A stretch of 30,068 nucleotides of DNA from Xanthoparmelia taractica (GCA_033085395.1 JANQBS010000386.1:1-30068), one strand, 5' to 3'. Shown: positions 19,321 to 29,993, counted from the first letter of the stretch. Notes: a model not told the origin generated them from the letters alone. A program made the numbers and translations.

Positions 19321-21937
19321 AAGTTAAGATAAAATAAACGCTATTGAGAATTTAAAGAATTCTAAGAATTTAAAAGAATCATTCTATAACTTCACGACTT
19401 TATAAGGATTTAACTAGCTATAAGATAGCTATTTATCTTTATTATATGAATCTAGCTCTAGATCTAGACTATCTTTATATACTTTCTTCGCTCGTCGCTA
19501 TTACTTATCTTATTACTTATAATCGTAATTATTCTTCTCTATCGACTTTATAATAATTTCTTATAATCGTTATATAGAGATCTTATTAAAAGAAGAATTA
19601 TATATTATAGCGCGAGCGTACTTCTTTCTACGCTTAAATGCGTTTACTTTATTAATTAAGTCGCGCTTAATATTAGACTTAATCCTTAGCTTCTTCTACT
19701 AATACTTAAATTTATCTTCTTTTTACTTCTAAAAATAATAAGACTTATAATACTTATTCTTTAATATTCTCTTCGCGTTATTTAAAATATCTTAATTACG
19801 TGATAAAGTCTCTAATTTAAATTCTTAAAGAACTCTTCTAGATCTATATATATCGAACTACTTATTCTTTATTTTAAAGCTAAGATTACTTTACGAGTTA
19901 CTTCACGACTTGTTTTACGACTATAAATACGACTAATTAAGCGCTAAGAATCGTAATAGTCACGTTTAATAAGCTTAGCTTCCAGATAAGAGAATCGAAC
20001 GTCTATTAATAGAGTGAGGCGTTAATAGTAATAAAGAAAGCTAAATAATCGTATATATAGTAGAAGTAGTAGCAGGTGGGACGCGATTACGTAATTACTA
20101 TATATTATTATCTTTCTCTCTCTTATTCTTCTTCTTTCACTTTCTTTCACGCTTATACTTATTCTTTAATCTACGATTTTAGTCGACGATTAGACTTATA
20201 AGTAATTACTTTACGCTAAGTCTATTAGATTAATTCGTCTAAATAGCTATTAATTAGCTTATTAGATCTTAAGATATAATAGCTTAATATTCTTATTATT
20301 TAATATAGTAGATTAATTTAGAAGTTTCTTAATTAGTATAATTAGTCTTAATATACTTTTAGCGCGTACGAATATCGCGTCTAATAGCGAAAATAGAGTT
20401 TATATTATTATCTATAGCTTAGACGTTTATTAATTATTTAATAAAATATAAGCTTATTAAAATCTCGATTAAACCTATAGATCTACTTAGAGATCTATCG
20501 CTATAAGTAATTATTATAGATATAATTTTAACGATAGTAGACTCTTTTTCGATAACTTTAGATCTAATACGAGCGAATCGAAATATTAGATCAATCTAAA
20601 GCTCTTTCTTATACTTTTAATTACATAGCTTCGTTAGAATTATCGTAAATATCTCTCGATATTTAGTTGAATCTAAAATATTAAAATACTTTTATTTAGT
20701 CGAAGCAAGTGCGTTATAAGATAAAGTAATTACGAATAAAACTCGATAACACTCGAGCTAATTTATAGCTATCGCGTATTAACGTGCTTTTTCGTCTTAA
20801 ATCTATAATAGTTAATAAATAGAGAAATATACGCTATCGATCTTATATTTCTAAATCTTAATATTAAATACGATCTTTTCGACTTCTTAAAACGACTCTA
20901 CGTTAAGCTTATATAATATAACTTCTTTCTCTTTCTTACTAAGTAATTTAATAATTATAATATTCTTTTATACGATCGAGAGTATAAATAACTTTATTCT
21001 TAACTTCGTTTTAATTAATTCTTTAATCTTCTTCTATTAATTAGATCGCTAATTATTTTTAGACTCTAAATCGCTTTAATACGCCTTATCCTCACGTCTC
21101 TTCTACTCTCTTTTCTTTTTTTCTTCTTATTATTATACGTTAACTACGAATCGATCTTAGATAATATCGAGATATTAAATTTAAATATAATTAATCGCAT
21201 TATTCGTATTTTATTTATAAAACTAGACTATAATAATAGCTATAAAAAGCGACTAGAGTATAGACTTTTCGATCGTTCTTATAGTGATAAATCTTCGCTA
21301 ACAAGTCTTATCTAAATAAAAATCGCTTCGAAAGCTATAATACGTCGTTTATTAGATAAGAACTCTAGTAAAGATATATTAATCTAACTCGTAGATATCT
21401 AATTTTCTAGCGATAAACTAAGCGTTATAAAAAAAAGAGTTTATTATAAGCTTAAAGCGACGTCGCTTAGATAACTTAAGTTTATAAAGTCTTAATAACG
21501 ATATTAAAGTTATATAAGAATCTATAGTTAGTCTTAGCTTTATAATAGACGTAGTAAATATATTTATTATATTCTCTTATATCTTAACTAAAATAAATAA
21601 TTTAAAAGAGCTTAATATATTATTTACACGTCTCTTTTTCGCTAAAGACTTCTTTAAACTATTAATTTTCTTGCTAAGTTACTTGCTAAGTTACTTATAT
21701 ATTATAATAATAATAATACGATCTATAAATGTAGTGAAAGAATCACTCTATATGATTATGCTATATTAATAGATAAATAGCTTCAATTCTAGCTCAATCA
21801 GAAAGATGCGCAAGCTTCTATGACAGCTATATATCTAATTTTACTCACCTGCTCTATTTGGGCGGTCGTCCCAGCAAAAAATAGCGGGATGGGCTGCCGC
21901 GCGGAAGCTCCCGCCTACGGTTTTGCAAAAAGGAGTA

Positions 21938-22573
21938 CTGCCTGTCAGGATTTGGGGCTGAGTTCTCCGCTTTGATGCATGCAACCAACGACATCCATTC
22001 AATTTACGACCCGCAACGGGACACACCTTCCAGACCTGCTTTTTCCGTCCCCCCACACCAACCATACATGACGTGTCTCGCTCTGCGGGCAGCGGTGACG
22101 GATGAGGTGAGACGGATTCAGCAAACGAGCTAGCATCGGACGACCAATTGGAGGAGCCTACGGTATACTCACATTTACTCGGTCTCAGGAATGGATCATC
22201 CTCAGACCAAAAGAGTTTTTGAAACATACCTTAGGGCTACGTTGTCTTCTTCCACCTTTTCGCGCACACACCGCGGTAATAGTCATCCATAGCTCTCACA
22301 TGAAGGATGTTTGCATTGTGCTTAATCAGTCACCTGCATGCTGACGACCTTAGCCGGAATTCAAAACGAGAGTGATTACCCACCCTTTGTAATGGTGGGC
22401 TCCTTGCACAAGTCCCTACCTTTCCTGCAGGAACCTCTTCTTCTGCCGTTTTCTCTTGTCTTGCCGTCCCACCGTATTATAAGTTCTATAAAACTATGTT
22501 CCTTTAAAAGGTGTGTCTTGGATTTGCACCTACTCACCGTCTACGAAGAATTTGTTCATTGGCAATTCTCAAC
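21938..22573. other. Normal-GC flank; possible remnant of a minus-strand gene
   Basis: Immediately right of element 2 the DNA returns to normal GC. A minus-strand frame (22227-21938) reads MFQKLFWSEDDPFLRPSKC followed by a GTGAGT donor-like site, then more open sequence running into the element's TIR. I recognise no family. It may be a gene broken by the insertions, or chance. The last ~100 bp form the promoter of the rhodopsin-domain gene starting at 22574. Confidence 0.4.
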
Positions 22574-24096
22574 ATGTCGATTCCTGCTGGTGTACCTCTA
22601 TCAGAAATCCCTTCGCTTCAACCCCCGCCTGGAGTCACTCCCAATTTTATCAATCCGCCTACTATTGCACCCACCATCATCGCCGTCAACGGGGTGTTCC
22701 TTGCGTTAATGCTTGTTGCCGTGAGCATAAGAATCTACTGCAAAGGAGTTCTTCTCCGATCACTGGGCTGGGACGACTGTTAGTGGCGTGACTGTTCAAG
22801 GGAGTTCCTAGCTAATCGAGCGCAGACACCTGTCTAATTGCATCAGTAGGGTTTCCCTTTCACGCAATGCTACATCGGTCACGTGACACTACTTTTTTTA
22901 GGCCGGTTCAATCGCCCATACAGGCGTGATTATCGAACGTGAGTCATGGCCCGAGGATCACAGGAGAATCAAGATGTTTTGACTGGCCTTTACGCAGAGA
23001 CAAAGCACGGATTTGGAAAACATCTATGGGATGTCCCTCTATCCGTACTAACGAAAAGCGATGTTCGCGTAAGTACGCGGGCCTGATCGCTTGTCTCACC
23101 CATATCATCTAAGATGTTACTACCCCTTAGGTCCTCAATGCAGACCATCTCATCGGTCAACCGACATTATTATTTATCAAATTATCTATCATGCTGCTCT
23201 ACTTCCGTATCTTCGCGGTGAAACAAACGATGAGGTACTGGATATGGGCTGGGATCGGATTGCAGGTAGTTGTTTACACTGCCACCACGGCTTGCGCTAT
23301 CGCGATCGAATTAGTCTGCACGGGAGAATCTGCCATCAACAACAGCTTTTGTGTCAACCAATACAAAAATGTTGCCTTCCAGTGCGTCTTTAGTTTCGCA
23401 ACAGACCTCTATGTCCTCATCCTACCAATCAAATCGGTTCTGAGTCTGCAGCTCTCACCACGTCGTAAAATTGGGGTAATGATCCTTTTCGGAACAGGTC
23501 TTCTGTAAGTCTGATCTTAGTATCTCTCATTATTCGGAGTGCTGACAATGATAGTGCTTGCGTGGCCAGCCTTGTGCGAGTCATTGTTACGCTTCAACTT
23601 AAACAACTTCGTGACTCGACGTATCAGGGGGCCTGGCTTTCAATCTTCGCGTGAGTTTTACCTCTCAAATTAGGGACTGCGTCGCGCCATCTAACCCGAC
23701 AAAAGAGTCGTGGAGATGAAGACCGGCATCATCGCTGGATCTCTGACAATTTTGCCTACATTCGTGAAGAAATCCGGAATCGCATCCTTCAATCTCCCCA
23801 CCCCAGAGTCTCTCAGATCTCGATTCTTCATTAGAAGTAAAGATTCGCTCGATCACGGATCTGCCAAATCAAATACTTTCTCGAAGAACCCTTTCAAGAA
23901 AAGCGATATGCATCTACACGGCGACAGTTACATCAAACTTGAGGAGATCAAAGTTACGTCTTTGAATAAGCCGCGGTATAACGCCAGTCAGAATAACGTC
24001 GGAATGAATCATTCTGATCAGGGTATCTTCAGGACCGATAAGTTTAATGTGGCTTACTCCGGGAATGATCGAATGAAGAAGAATAATGGGAGGTGA
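22574..24096 (+). CDS. SAT-like/rhodopsin-domain integral membrane protein, intact
   Basis: Seven exons: 22574-22778, 22826-22845, 22902-22938, 22998-23068, 23131-23504, 23555-23650 and 23706-24096. All junctions are GT..AG with introns of 47-62 nt, several with clear GCTAAT/CTGAC/CTAAC branch sites. The spliced protein is 397 aa. It has the fungal rhodopsin-domain (SAT-like, PTH11-related) pattern: short N-terminus with PPPGVTPNF, helix 1, LRSLGWDD, helix 2 (ASAGSIAHTGVII), HGFGKHLWDVPLS, FIKLSIMLLYFRIF, a CxxxxxxxxxxxC loop, SLQLSPRRKIGVM, a helix from LFGTGLLA, AWLSIFAVVEMKTGIIAG, then a charged ~110-aa cytosolic tail. These are seven-helix plasma-membrane proteins of mostly unknown ligand; some family members affect surface sensing. 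No stops, so probably functional. Exon 6 (96 nt) has the same length as the matching exon of the split paralog at 25415-25320. Confidence 0.86.
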
Positions 24097-24837
24097 AATA
24101 GATGCTCTACTATTCCAAACCTGATCATCTTTCATTCACTCCCGTAGAGACGAGCTTAGTATCTAGTCGCTTTATATGATGTAGTCCAAGAACGCCGAAG
24201 GCTACATATATATATTCATTCAGAATCGGACGCTTGTTACTCTGGCACATCTGTGGTTCCTTTAGATATATGAATAGGCCAAACGAAGGGGTTGATCATG
24301 TAACCATTTTCAGTAATTGTTGCAGTTGCTATACATTATTGTAAATTCATTAGTCGTAAATATCGCAGTATGCGGTAGGCAGTGGACAGTAGGCGGAGCG
24401 CTGTAATTCAGATTTGTAGGTTGAAGATCTTGGCCTATGATTTCGAATGATGGATTTTTGTGTTCCTCCTCATGACTGTGCATCTATATTGAGCTGCAAT
24501 GATAGCGAGGTCCGGCGAGCGAGCGAAACCTCAGAGATCACTGAGCTATTGGCCGACACGATTTCTCCGAGCCTGTATGCTCGAACCTTTCCGAGCTCAT
24601 CTCTTCCGCCTTCTCTGCCTCAGTTCCTCACACTCTGTTCTACACCAATTGCACATAAGCTCCCCATTGCCAAACCATCCACGCCATGCCGCTGACACGA
24701 TAGGGTTCGGCACGAGACGCCCCTCCCTATACACTCTCTCGCTGTCGAATCCATGGAAATCCATCTCTCAAGGCTTGAACCAAAATTTCATAATTCCGAA
24801 ATTGACTCAAAATCCCCACAGAACTCAACACCATCCC
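24097..24837. other. Gene-less stretch between convergent rhodopsin-domain genes
   Basis: Holds the 3' flanks of the intact plus-strand gene and of the minus-strand half-gene. Ser/Leu-rich plus-strand frames at 24447-24972 overlap the tail of the minus gene and look like chance frames. Confidence 0.5.
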
Positions 24838-25837
24838 CTACCTCCTATGGGCATCCGCCAACGACCAACCCTGACTTATATCCTGCTTGAAAAATATCCC
24901 ATCTTCCTCAACGTCTCTCTCGCATCTGCCCCCGATGACCGTATCGACGGTGCTCATAGGTCCCAGCTCTAGGTCGTCCCTAAGCGTCGGCTCGGGCGTA
25001 CCATCAAGGTTCATGTACGGACCCATGCTGCCATTATGATGCTGAATGGGAAGTCTCGAAGATTTCCCCGATGATTCCATCGCGAGCCGGCTTTTCTGCG
25101 AGGGTCCGAAGCTGCCACCAGCATTGCTGAAGAAATGGGTGGTTTTGCAAAGCGAGAAGTGCGACTGGAATGATTTCCAAGGGGGCAGGTGATGGTGAAG
25201 CATGCGTGAGAGGGCGGGTAAGCAGGCAGTCATGACGCCGACGTCAATCTCGACGAGCCTGTCAGAAATGTACGAGTATTAGTGACCGAGAGCAGGGAAG
25301 AGCAAAGGGCAATGGTTACATCCACAGTTCGACAGGAAGCAGCAACCAAGTAATATCGTCGGTAGATTCGGTCTCGTAACGATAGTATATGCCCACGGCC
25401 GAGGCTCCGACGGCGCTACGTGGGTGCAAGTCAGAAGATTAATTTAATGCATCTCAAAGAAAGCGGGAAGGGTACAGACATTAGATCGGTGCCGAAAATA
25501 AGCATAAGCTCAATTTTACGCATGTTGTTCATCTGGAGCTGTGAGACAGCAACTAACGGAAGGATGAGGAGGACGACGTCGATGACAAGCCCGATGCAGG
25601 CAATGGGCACTGCGATCGTATTCTGGCGGAGCTCACGACCAGAGAGCAGATACTCCACCCAGGATTGGTGGGGTCTTGGAGATGCCAAGATGAATTGCGT
25701 TATGGTGATTCCGAGGTAGAAGGCCGTAGAGAGAGAAGCACCAATATAAACGGAAATACGGAGCCACCTTAGCGGCAGGAAAACCTGTAAGTAGAAGAGG
25801 AAAAATGGAAGTTTGGTGAGCCAATGAGTCGACTCAC
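24838..25837 (-). pseudogene. SAT-like/rhodopsin-domain protein, C-terminal half
   Basis: Three exons, minus strand: about 25837-25480, 25415-25320 (96 nt) and 25258-24838. Introns are 64 and 61 nt, the first with donor GTCTGT and branch TCTGAC, the second with donor GTAACC and acceptor TGACAG. The protein starts abruptly at about ESTHWLTKLPFFLFYLQVF, the helix-3 block. It continues PLRWLRISVYIGASLSTAFY, SPRPHQSW, SVPIAxxGLVIDVVLLILPL-like helices, SQLQMNNMRKIELML, FGTDLIAVGASAVGIYYRY, WLLLPVELWMLVEIDVGVMT and a ~120-aa polar tail. Helices 1-2, the WDD motif and the GKHxWD block are absent: homology stops at about 25837, where plus-strand NACHT coding starts. Its missing N-half lies at 3010-3477. 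Together they would give roughly 415 aa, right for the family. Confidence 0.82.
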
Positions 25838-26572
25838 ATGTTGCAATCACTTGATATCCAGAAAGGTATCCCAGACATGTTTGAGGCATCTAAAGCGAGC
25901 AGACAGCAAGATCGCCGAGATAGCCAAGAGGCCGAATTGCTTGAGACTCTGGCATCCGATTATAAAAGCGATAAGGACTCGATTTCCGCAAGAGTTCCTG
26001 GTACCTGCGAGTGGTTCTTTGAGAATAACAGGTTCCTGGAGTGGCGGGACAGTAAGCACTCAAGGCCTCTCTGGGTCTCTGCGGGCCCCGAATGCGGAAA
26101 GTCTGTGCTATCGCGATCCTTGATCGATGAGAGAAGAGTCTATACTAGTGCTATGGCCTCGATCGTCTGCTATTTTTTCTTCAAGAATAGCCAAGGATAA
26201 CGTGTGCGTGGTGCTAATGCGCTGAGTGCTATACTTCATCAGCTCTTGAAAAATATCGCTCTTATTAAATATGCGCTTTCGAGCGCTAAGAGCTATGATA
26301 AGAAGCTACGAGATGCATTCGGCGAGTTATGAGGGATTCTAATCAAATGCGCTCAAGATTCAGAGGCAGGCCAAATCATTTGTATTCTTGATGCTCTAGA
26401 TGAGTGCGAAAAGGACTCAAGGAGTCAACTACTAGAGAAACTGGTAAGCTTTTTCTCACACATTGAAGCACACAAGAACCCTTCATATAGACTTAAGTTC
26501 CTTGTGAATAGAAAGCCCTTGTACAAGGAAACTTTTACTGGCAAGTTGTTTCTACGATTTTCGGCTTCGTAA
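25835..26572 (+). pseudogene. NACHT-domain STAND NTPase, central fragment (RIP-inactivated)
   Basis: The frame starts near ATG 25838 (MLQSLDIQKG), with linker EASKASRQQDRRDSQEAELL. Then SDKDSISARVPGTCEWFFEN leads to the P-loop, which reads AGPECGKS (residues 82-89) where the family has AGPGCGKS; GAA at 26090 is a G-to-A change of GGA. The frame then meets TAA (26198-26200) and TGA (26330-26332, family position usually Trp). Beyond these it stays in frame through GANALSAILHQLL, KSYDKKLRDAFGEL and Walker B IICILDALDECE (26375-26410), to KFLVNRKP before TAA at 26570. Both stops and the P-loop change are RIP-type. Downstream NACHT helices and repeats are missing. Its N-terminal domain seems to be the piece at 2640-2985. 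The upstream start is not genuine; the piece is simply cut there. Confidence 0.87.
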
Positions 26573-27320
26573 GTGGAGGAAGAGCAGATTTTGAAGGTTG
26601 AGGTTGACGGCTGATGACGGTTTTGAGTAAGCGCCGCTAAGGGCGGTGTTAGCTAATCGAGGACGGCGCCCGTTTGATATTGATTATGCAAGGTTCATGC
26701 ACGTAGTATTCGTTTGTCCCCTAGAATTGAAGTCAATCGTGCGCTTACCTCGAATATTTATTCGATAGGGGGAACATTATCTCAAGTTCAATTTTCAGGT
26801 CAAAAGATCGTTACGATTTGTCTTAATTAGACTTAATGGCGCTTAAAATTGAATTCAAATCAAGGAAATTACAATTCGAAATAATTTATGTAATTTCCTA
26901 TAAAATTTAATGCACGAGCGTATAATTTATTAATTAAATTATAAGAAAGCGATGATTTTAGAATCAATAAGTAGAACTATAACGATAATTTGAATTCGTC
27001 CTTGATCGTTGGTATTCAATGATCTGAATTGTGTTCCCGGAGAGCAAAGCTGCAGGACTATAGACGTGAAGGTAGTGCAAAGTGAAGATTATGGATTAGC
27101 GAGGTTGGAAGCCTTCAAGTGAGCCTTGTGAGTGCTGTCTGAAGCGCGCCTTATCTTCAGTTGACGCAAGAGCTCAATGTGCCGCCTACAAGTGTCAGTT
27201 TTGAAGAACTGAGTGTATAAGACCTTCCGGTTGGGAGGAATGCTTCTCGAACCCTAGCCGCTGCTGCGATCAAGTGTAGCAATACGTCGCCGTCAGCAGA
27301 TGCTCGTATCGATTTGCAGT
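26573..27320. other. Gene-less stretch, partly AT-rich
   Basis: 26590-26760 has near-normal GC with a short CCGC/GCGG hairpin near 26636-26652. 26760-26990 is AT-rich. 27000-27320 has normal GC, with a minus-strand 67-codon frame (27360-27157) lacking features. Nothing could be assigned. Confidence 0.45.
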
Positions 27321-27352
27321 AGTTTGCATACCCAAGAGTTTGCATACCCAAG
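27321..27352. repeat. Perfect 16-bp tandem duplication
   Basis: AGTTTGCATACCCAAG is present twice in a row. Confidence 0.9.
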
Positions 27353-27359
27353 AAATACA

Positions 27360-28060
27360 AATAGTATCATAACGCAAGTTCAAGGTCAAGAAATAGATGA
27401 AGGTAGATTAGTTGGGAGAAATGAAAAGCGCCTACTAGAAAAGACTAAGAGATATATAGCTGGGCATAGTGCCGTTCGGGACCTAATAGATTTTGAATAA
27501 TTGATCTCGTATCTTATTCGAGAACATCAACGGAATACATCGGATACGAACCCTGGAAGTTACGCAGTCACTAACCCGTCTAATAAGCAGAGTATTGGAA
27601 TAGCTCGAGGAATTAACGTGACGACTGAGCTTCTAACGTCCTTCAACCCTAGCGCGACAAAAAAGTCTATTACATTCATAAAGCATAGTCTTCTACACTA
27701 GAGACGTCGCACAATTAATCACCATCTTATCATTAGCGATACACCTTACGAGAATATAGTAATAAGTCTAAAGAGATATATATCAATAGAACTATTTAGT
27801 AAAATAAATCTATACGATATAGACGAAGTATATAATAATCTACGAGTTGCTAAACGAAGAGTATTTATTTCTATCGATCTATTCTCCTTACGACGATAAC
27901 GCCTATATTAATATTCGCATTAATAATCATTATATCGTTATCGTATATCTTTCGAAAGAGAGATACGATATCGTCTTCGCTGTTAGTGTGACTATATTCG
28001 AATCGAATCGACTTAAAAGAAACACGATCTAGTTATATTCACCTTTAGAGAATTAATTTC
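27360..28060 (+). pseudogene. RIP-degraded gene remnant, family unknown
   Basis: One frame reads EIDEGRLVGRNEKRLLEKTK, then GHSAVRDLIDFE, TAA (27498-27500), LISYLIREHQRN, NPSNKQSIGIARGINVTTEL, SATKKSITFIKHSLLH, TAG (27699-27701), RRRTINHHLII and on to INLYDIDEVYNNLRV. Both stops fit Gln codons mutated by RIP (CAA>TAA, CAG>TAG). A different plus-strand frame then looks coding from about 27847 (YSPYDDNAYINIRINNHY, VYLSKERYDI), implying a lost intron or a frameshift near 27830. The composition of the 5' part is near normal and becomes AT-rich downstream. I do not recognise the family. Confidence 0.5.
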
Positions 28061-28544
28061 TTAGATATAAGTTACGTTTAAACGCTAAATCTAATAGCTA
28101 ATAATAGTCTAAGCTTATTTAATTTCTATTTTACTCTTTAGTTTACCGAGCGTTCTAAGGCGATAGATATTTCTTTTTAAGATCTTTGACATGACGAATA
28201 AGTATTGTTTAGCAATATCGTGATGAATCTTTTCTTGATCGATCTAGAAATCTTCGTCCCGATATCGCTTCTTATCGACGAGAAAGTTACGAAAAGACGA
28301 ATAAAGTAGTTGAATTAGTACATGTCGATCTTTCGAAATATTTAGCATCGATTTCAAAGAATTTAATATAGTACTAATTATCTTTAATAGAGTTAAAGAA
28401 GATAGCTCTGCTAATATAATAGTGAAGAGCGAATTAAATAGTATAACAATCAATCCCATAGTATTTTGAAACCGTTAAGTCAATTCGCCCTGTAATAAGA
28501 AAGGCATTCCCGATTATTACTAGCACCTCTAATATCCCCTCACA

Positions 28545-29130
28545 GGAGAACCTTCTCTTCGGAAACCTTAAACACCTAACCGATGACTCTATCATTAAAG
28601 TCAAGTCAGATCGCTATAATGAAAGCCGTTCGACGAATCTTAATAAGTAGATTCGAGAAGAGCTAAGGTCTTATATCGTGTCGTCGACGAATATCGCTAT
28701 ATCGTACTTATCTAACTTCTTCACGAAGAGGAAAGAATCTAATAAAAGTATCGCTATATATAAGCGATAAGCTTTATATAACGATAATTTAGATACTTAT
28801 AAGATATATAAGCTTTGATAATACGTTAACTTAGAGATAGCTTACAATAATAATACGTATACGATCACGTCGACTTATTATAATAATATAGAAACTCTAG
28901 AATTATACTCGATATATTTAACTTCTTTTATAAGTCTCGATATTTTAATTAAATTTCGAATAACGTAATTAAATAACTAAAAAATAATTAATAACTTTAA
29001 TATCTTTCGATAAGAAGCTAGCGCTTTAAGAAATATTAGAAACTAAACGAAAGAGAAACGAGAAGAGCTTATAATTACAATAAATAGTAAGATATTAGAT
29101 GCGAAATATTTAGATTTAACTTTATTTACG
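28545..29130 (+). pseudogene. RIP-degraded remnant of an uncharacterised fungal protein
   Basis: In one plus-strand frame, broken by several TAA/TAG/TGA codons, blocks remain: FGNLKHLTDDSIIKVKSDRY, IREELRSYIVSSTNIAISYL, SNFFTKRKESN, IAIYKR-x-ALYNDNL, KIYKL, then AYNNNTYTITSTYYNN and later LRNIRN-x-TKEKREELI. The order and the YxxNxYTITSTY block match a large family of uncharacterised fungal proteins as I remember it, where the unmutated text is closer to ISSTNxAVPFLPNFFTE and YDNNAYTITSTYH. I give no database name. The frame equals that of the coding-looking stretch at 27847, so both may be parts of one dead gene. Confidence 0.5.
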
Positions 29131-29993
29131 TAGAGCTTTATATTAGTATTATCAATCGAGATTACTTATTTAGAATCTAAGACGTTAACTAATAAGCTTA
29201 TTCTAAACTTTAATATATTTACTAGCTTTAATTATAAAACTTCGATTAAGACTTAAATAAATCTTTTACTTAAAGTCTTCTCGAATTAATAATTTAAGAA
29301 AGCGTCTTAAGTTAAGAAGAGATCTAGTAAAAGATTTAAAGTCTTATAAGTTATCTATAGAGAGTCTAGACTTTAATATAAAGAGATATATCTATAACGA
29401 TAATAATATAAGAAAACTAATTTACTAGTATAACTCGATTTAGCTATTGTATATTATCGATAATACGAATTTTATCGCTAGAAGGTTGAATAACGTGTAT
29501 TTGCGATTTAGATATTCGTAGGACTATGCTTTAATGTGTAACATCACTTAGGACTTCGATAAAGATAATTAAAGACATCGTAGGGCTGCTAGGCTTTCAA
29601 GAGCATACTACGATGCGTTCCAGACCGCCATGCGACTCTCGAACATCGTGTTATTCACCCTATTCAACGCAATGCTTATCGTTCTCAGTTCTCACTTAGT
29701 GAACTCGTAATACTTCGAAGTAAACTCGACTTAGATAAGCTAAAGTACGATTAAAGAGTAGAGATCTATTAGGATAAGACGTATCGTCTCTTTTTTTTAA
29801 TATTATAAGAGAATAATTTATCTTTAAATATTTATTTAAATCTATTACTATAAAATAGATTATTAGACTTATATACGTTTTACTTTAATAAAAATCTATT
29901 TTAAGTAAGATTAAATATAAATATCGAGAACTTAAAAATAAAGACTAGAAGACGCGATAAAATTGTAATTGTATTATTCTCAAGTTATAATTA
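29131..29993. other. RIP AT-rich block with a short normal-GC island
   Basis: AT-rich sequence without recognisable genes. About 29576-29710 is a less mutated island (CGCCATGCGACTCTCG region) with no open frame of note. Confidence 0.55.

Larger units (their letters stand above)
17596..21935. mobile_element. 4.3 kb Tc1/mariner-type element 2 with long TIRs
   Basis: Left end CTCCTTTTTGCAAAACC and the reverse complement of the right end match, with TA on both sides (17594-17595, 21936-21937). The arms share about 110-120 bp, including GTAGGCGGGAGCTTCCGCGCG and GGGACGACCG. They are related to element 1's TIR (CTCxTxTTTGCAAAACC then GCGGGAGCT). The core is strongly RIP-mutated. A DDE transposase remnant lies at 18641-19320. 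About 2.4 kb right of it (19320-21720) has no recognisable content, making the element longer than a typical 1.3-2.2 kb Tc1/mariner copy. It may hold cargo or a nested insertion. Confidence 0.86.

Noticed and set aside
21841..22227. 128-codon minus-strand frame as an intact gene
   Set aside because: Its C-terminal third is the TIR of element 2, and a donor-like GTGAGT interrupts it. Kept only as a possible broken gene.
24499..24972. 157-codon plus-strand frame
   Set aside because: Ser/Pro/Leu-rich chance frame overlapping the minus-strand rhodopsin tail; no start context or domain.
2985..25837. Giant mobile element of the Starship type as cause of the insertion
   Set aside because: No tyrosine-recombinase (DUF3435-like captain) frame near either edge and no terminal or target repeats of that class. 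The split rhodopsin gene at the edges argues for a circle instead.
2985..25837. Simple inversion with breakpoints in NACHT and rhodopsin genes
   Set aside because: Reversing the segment would place the rhodopsin halves next to NACHT pieces again and restore neither gene.
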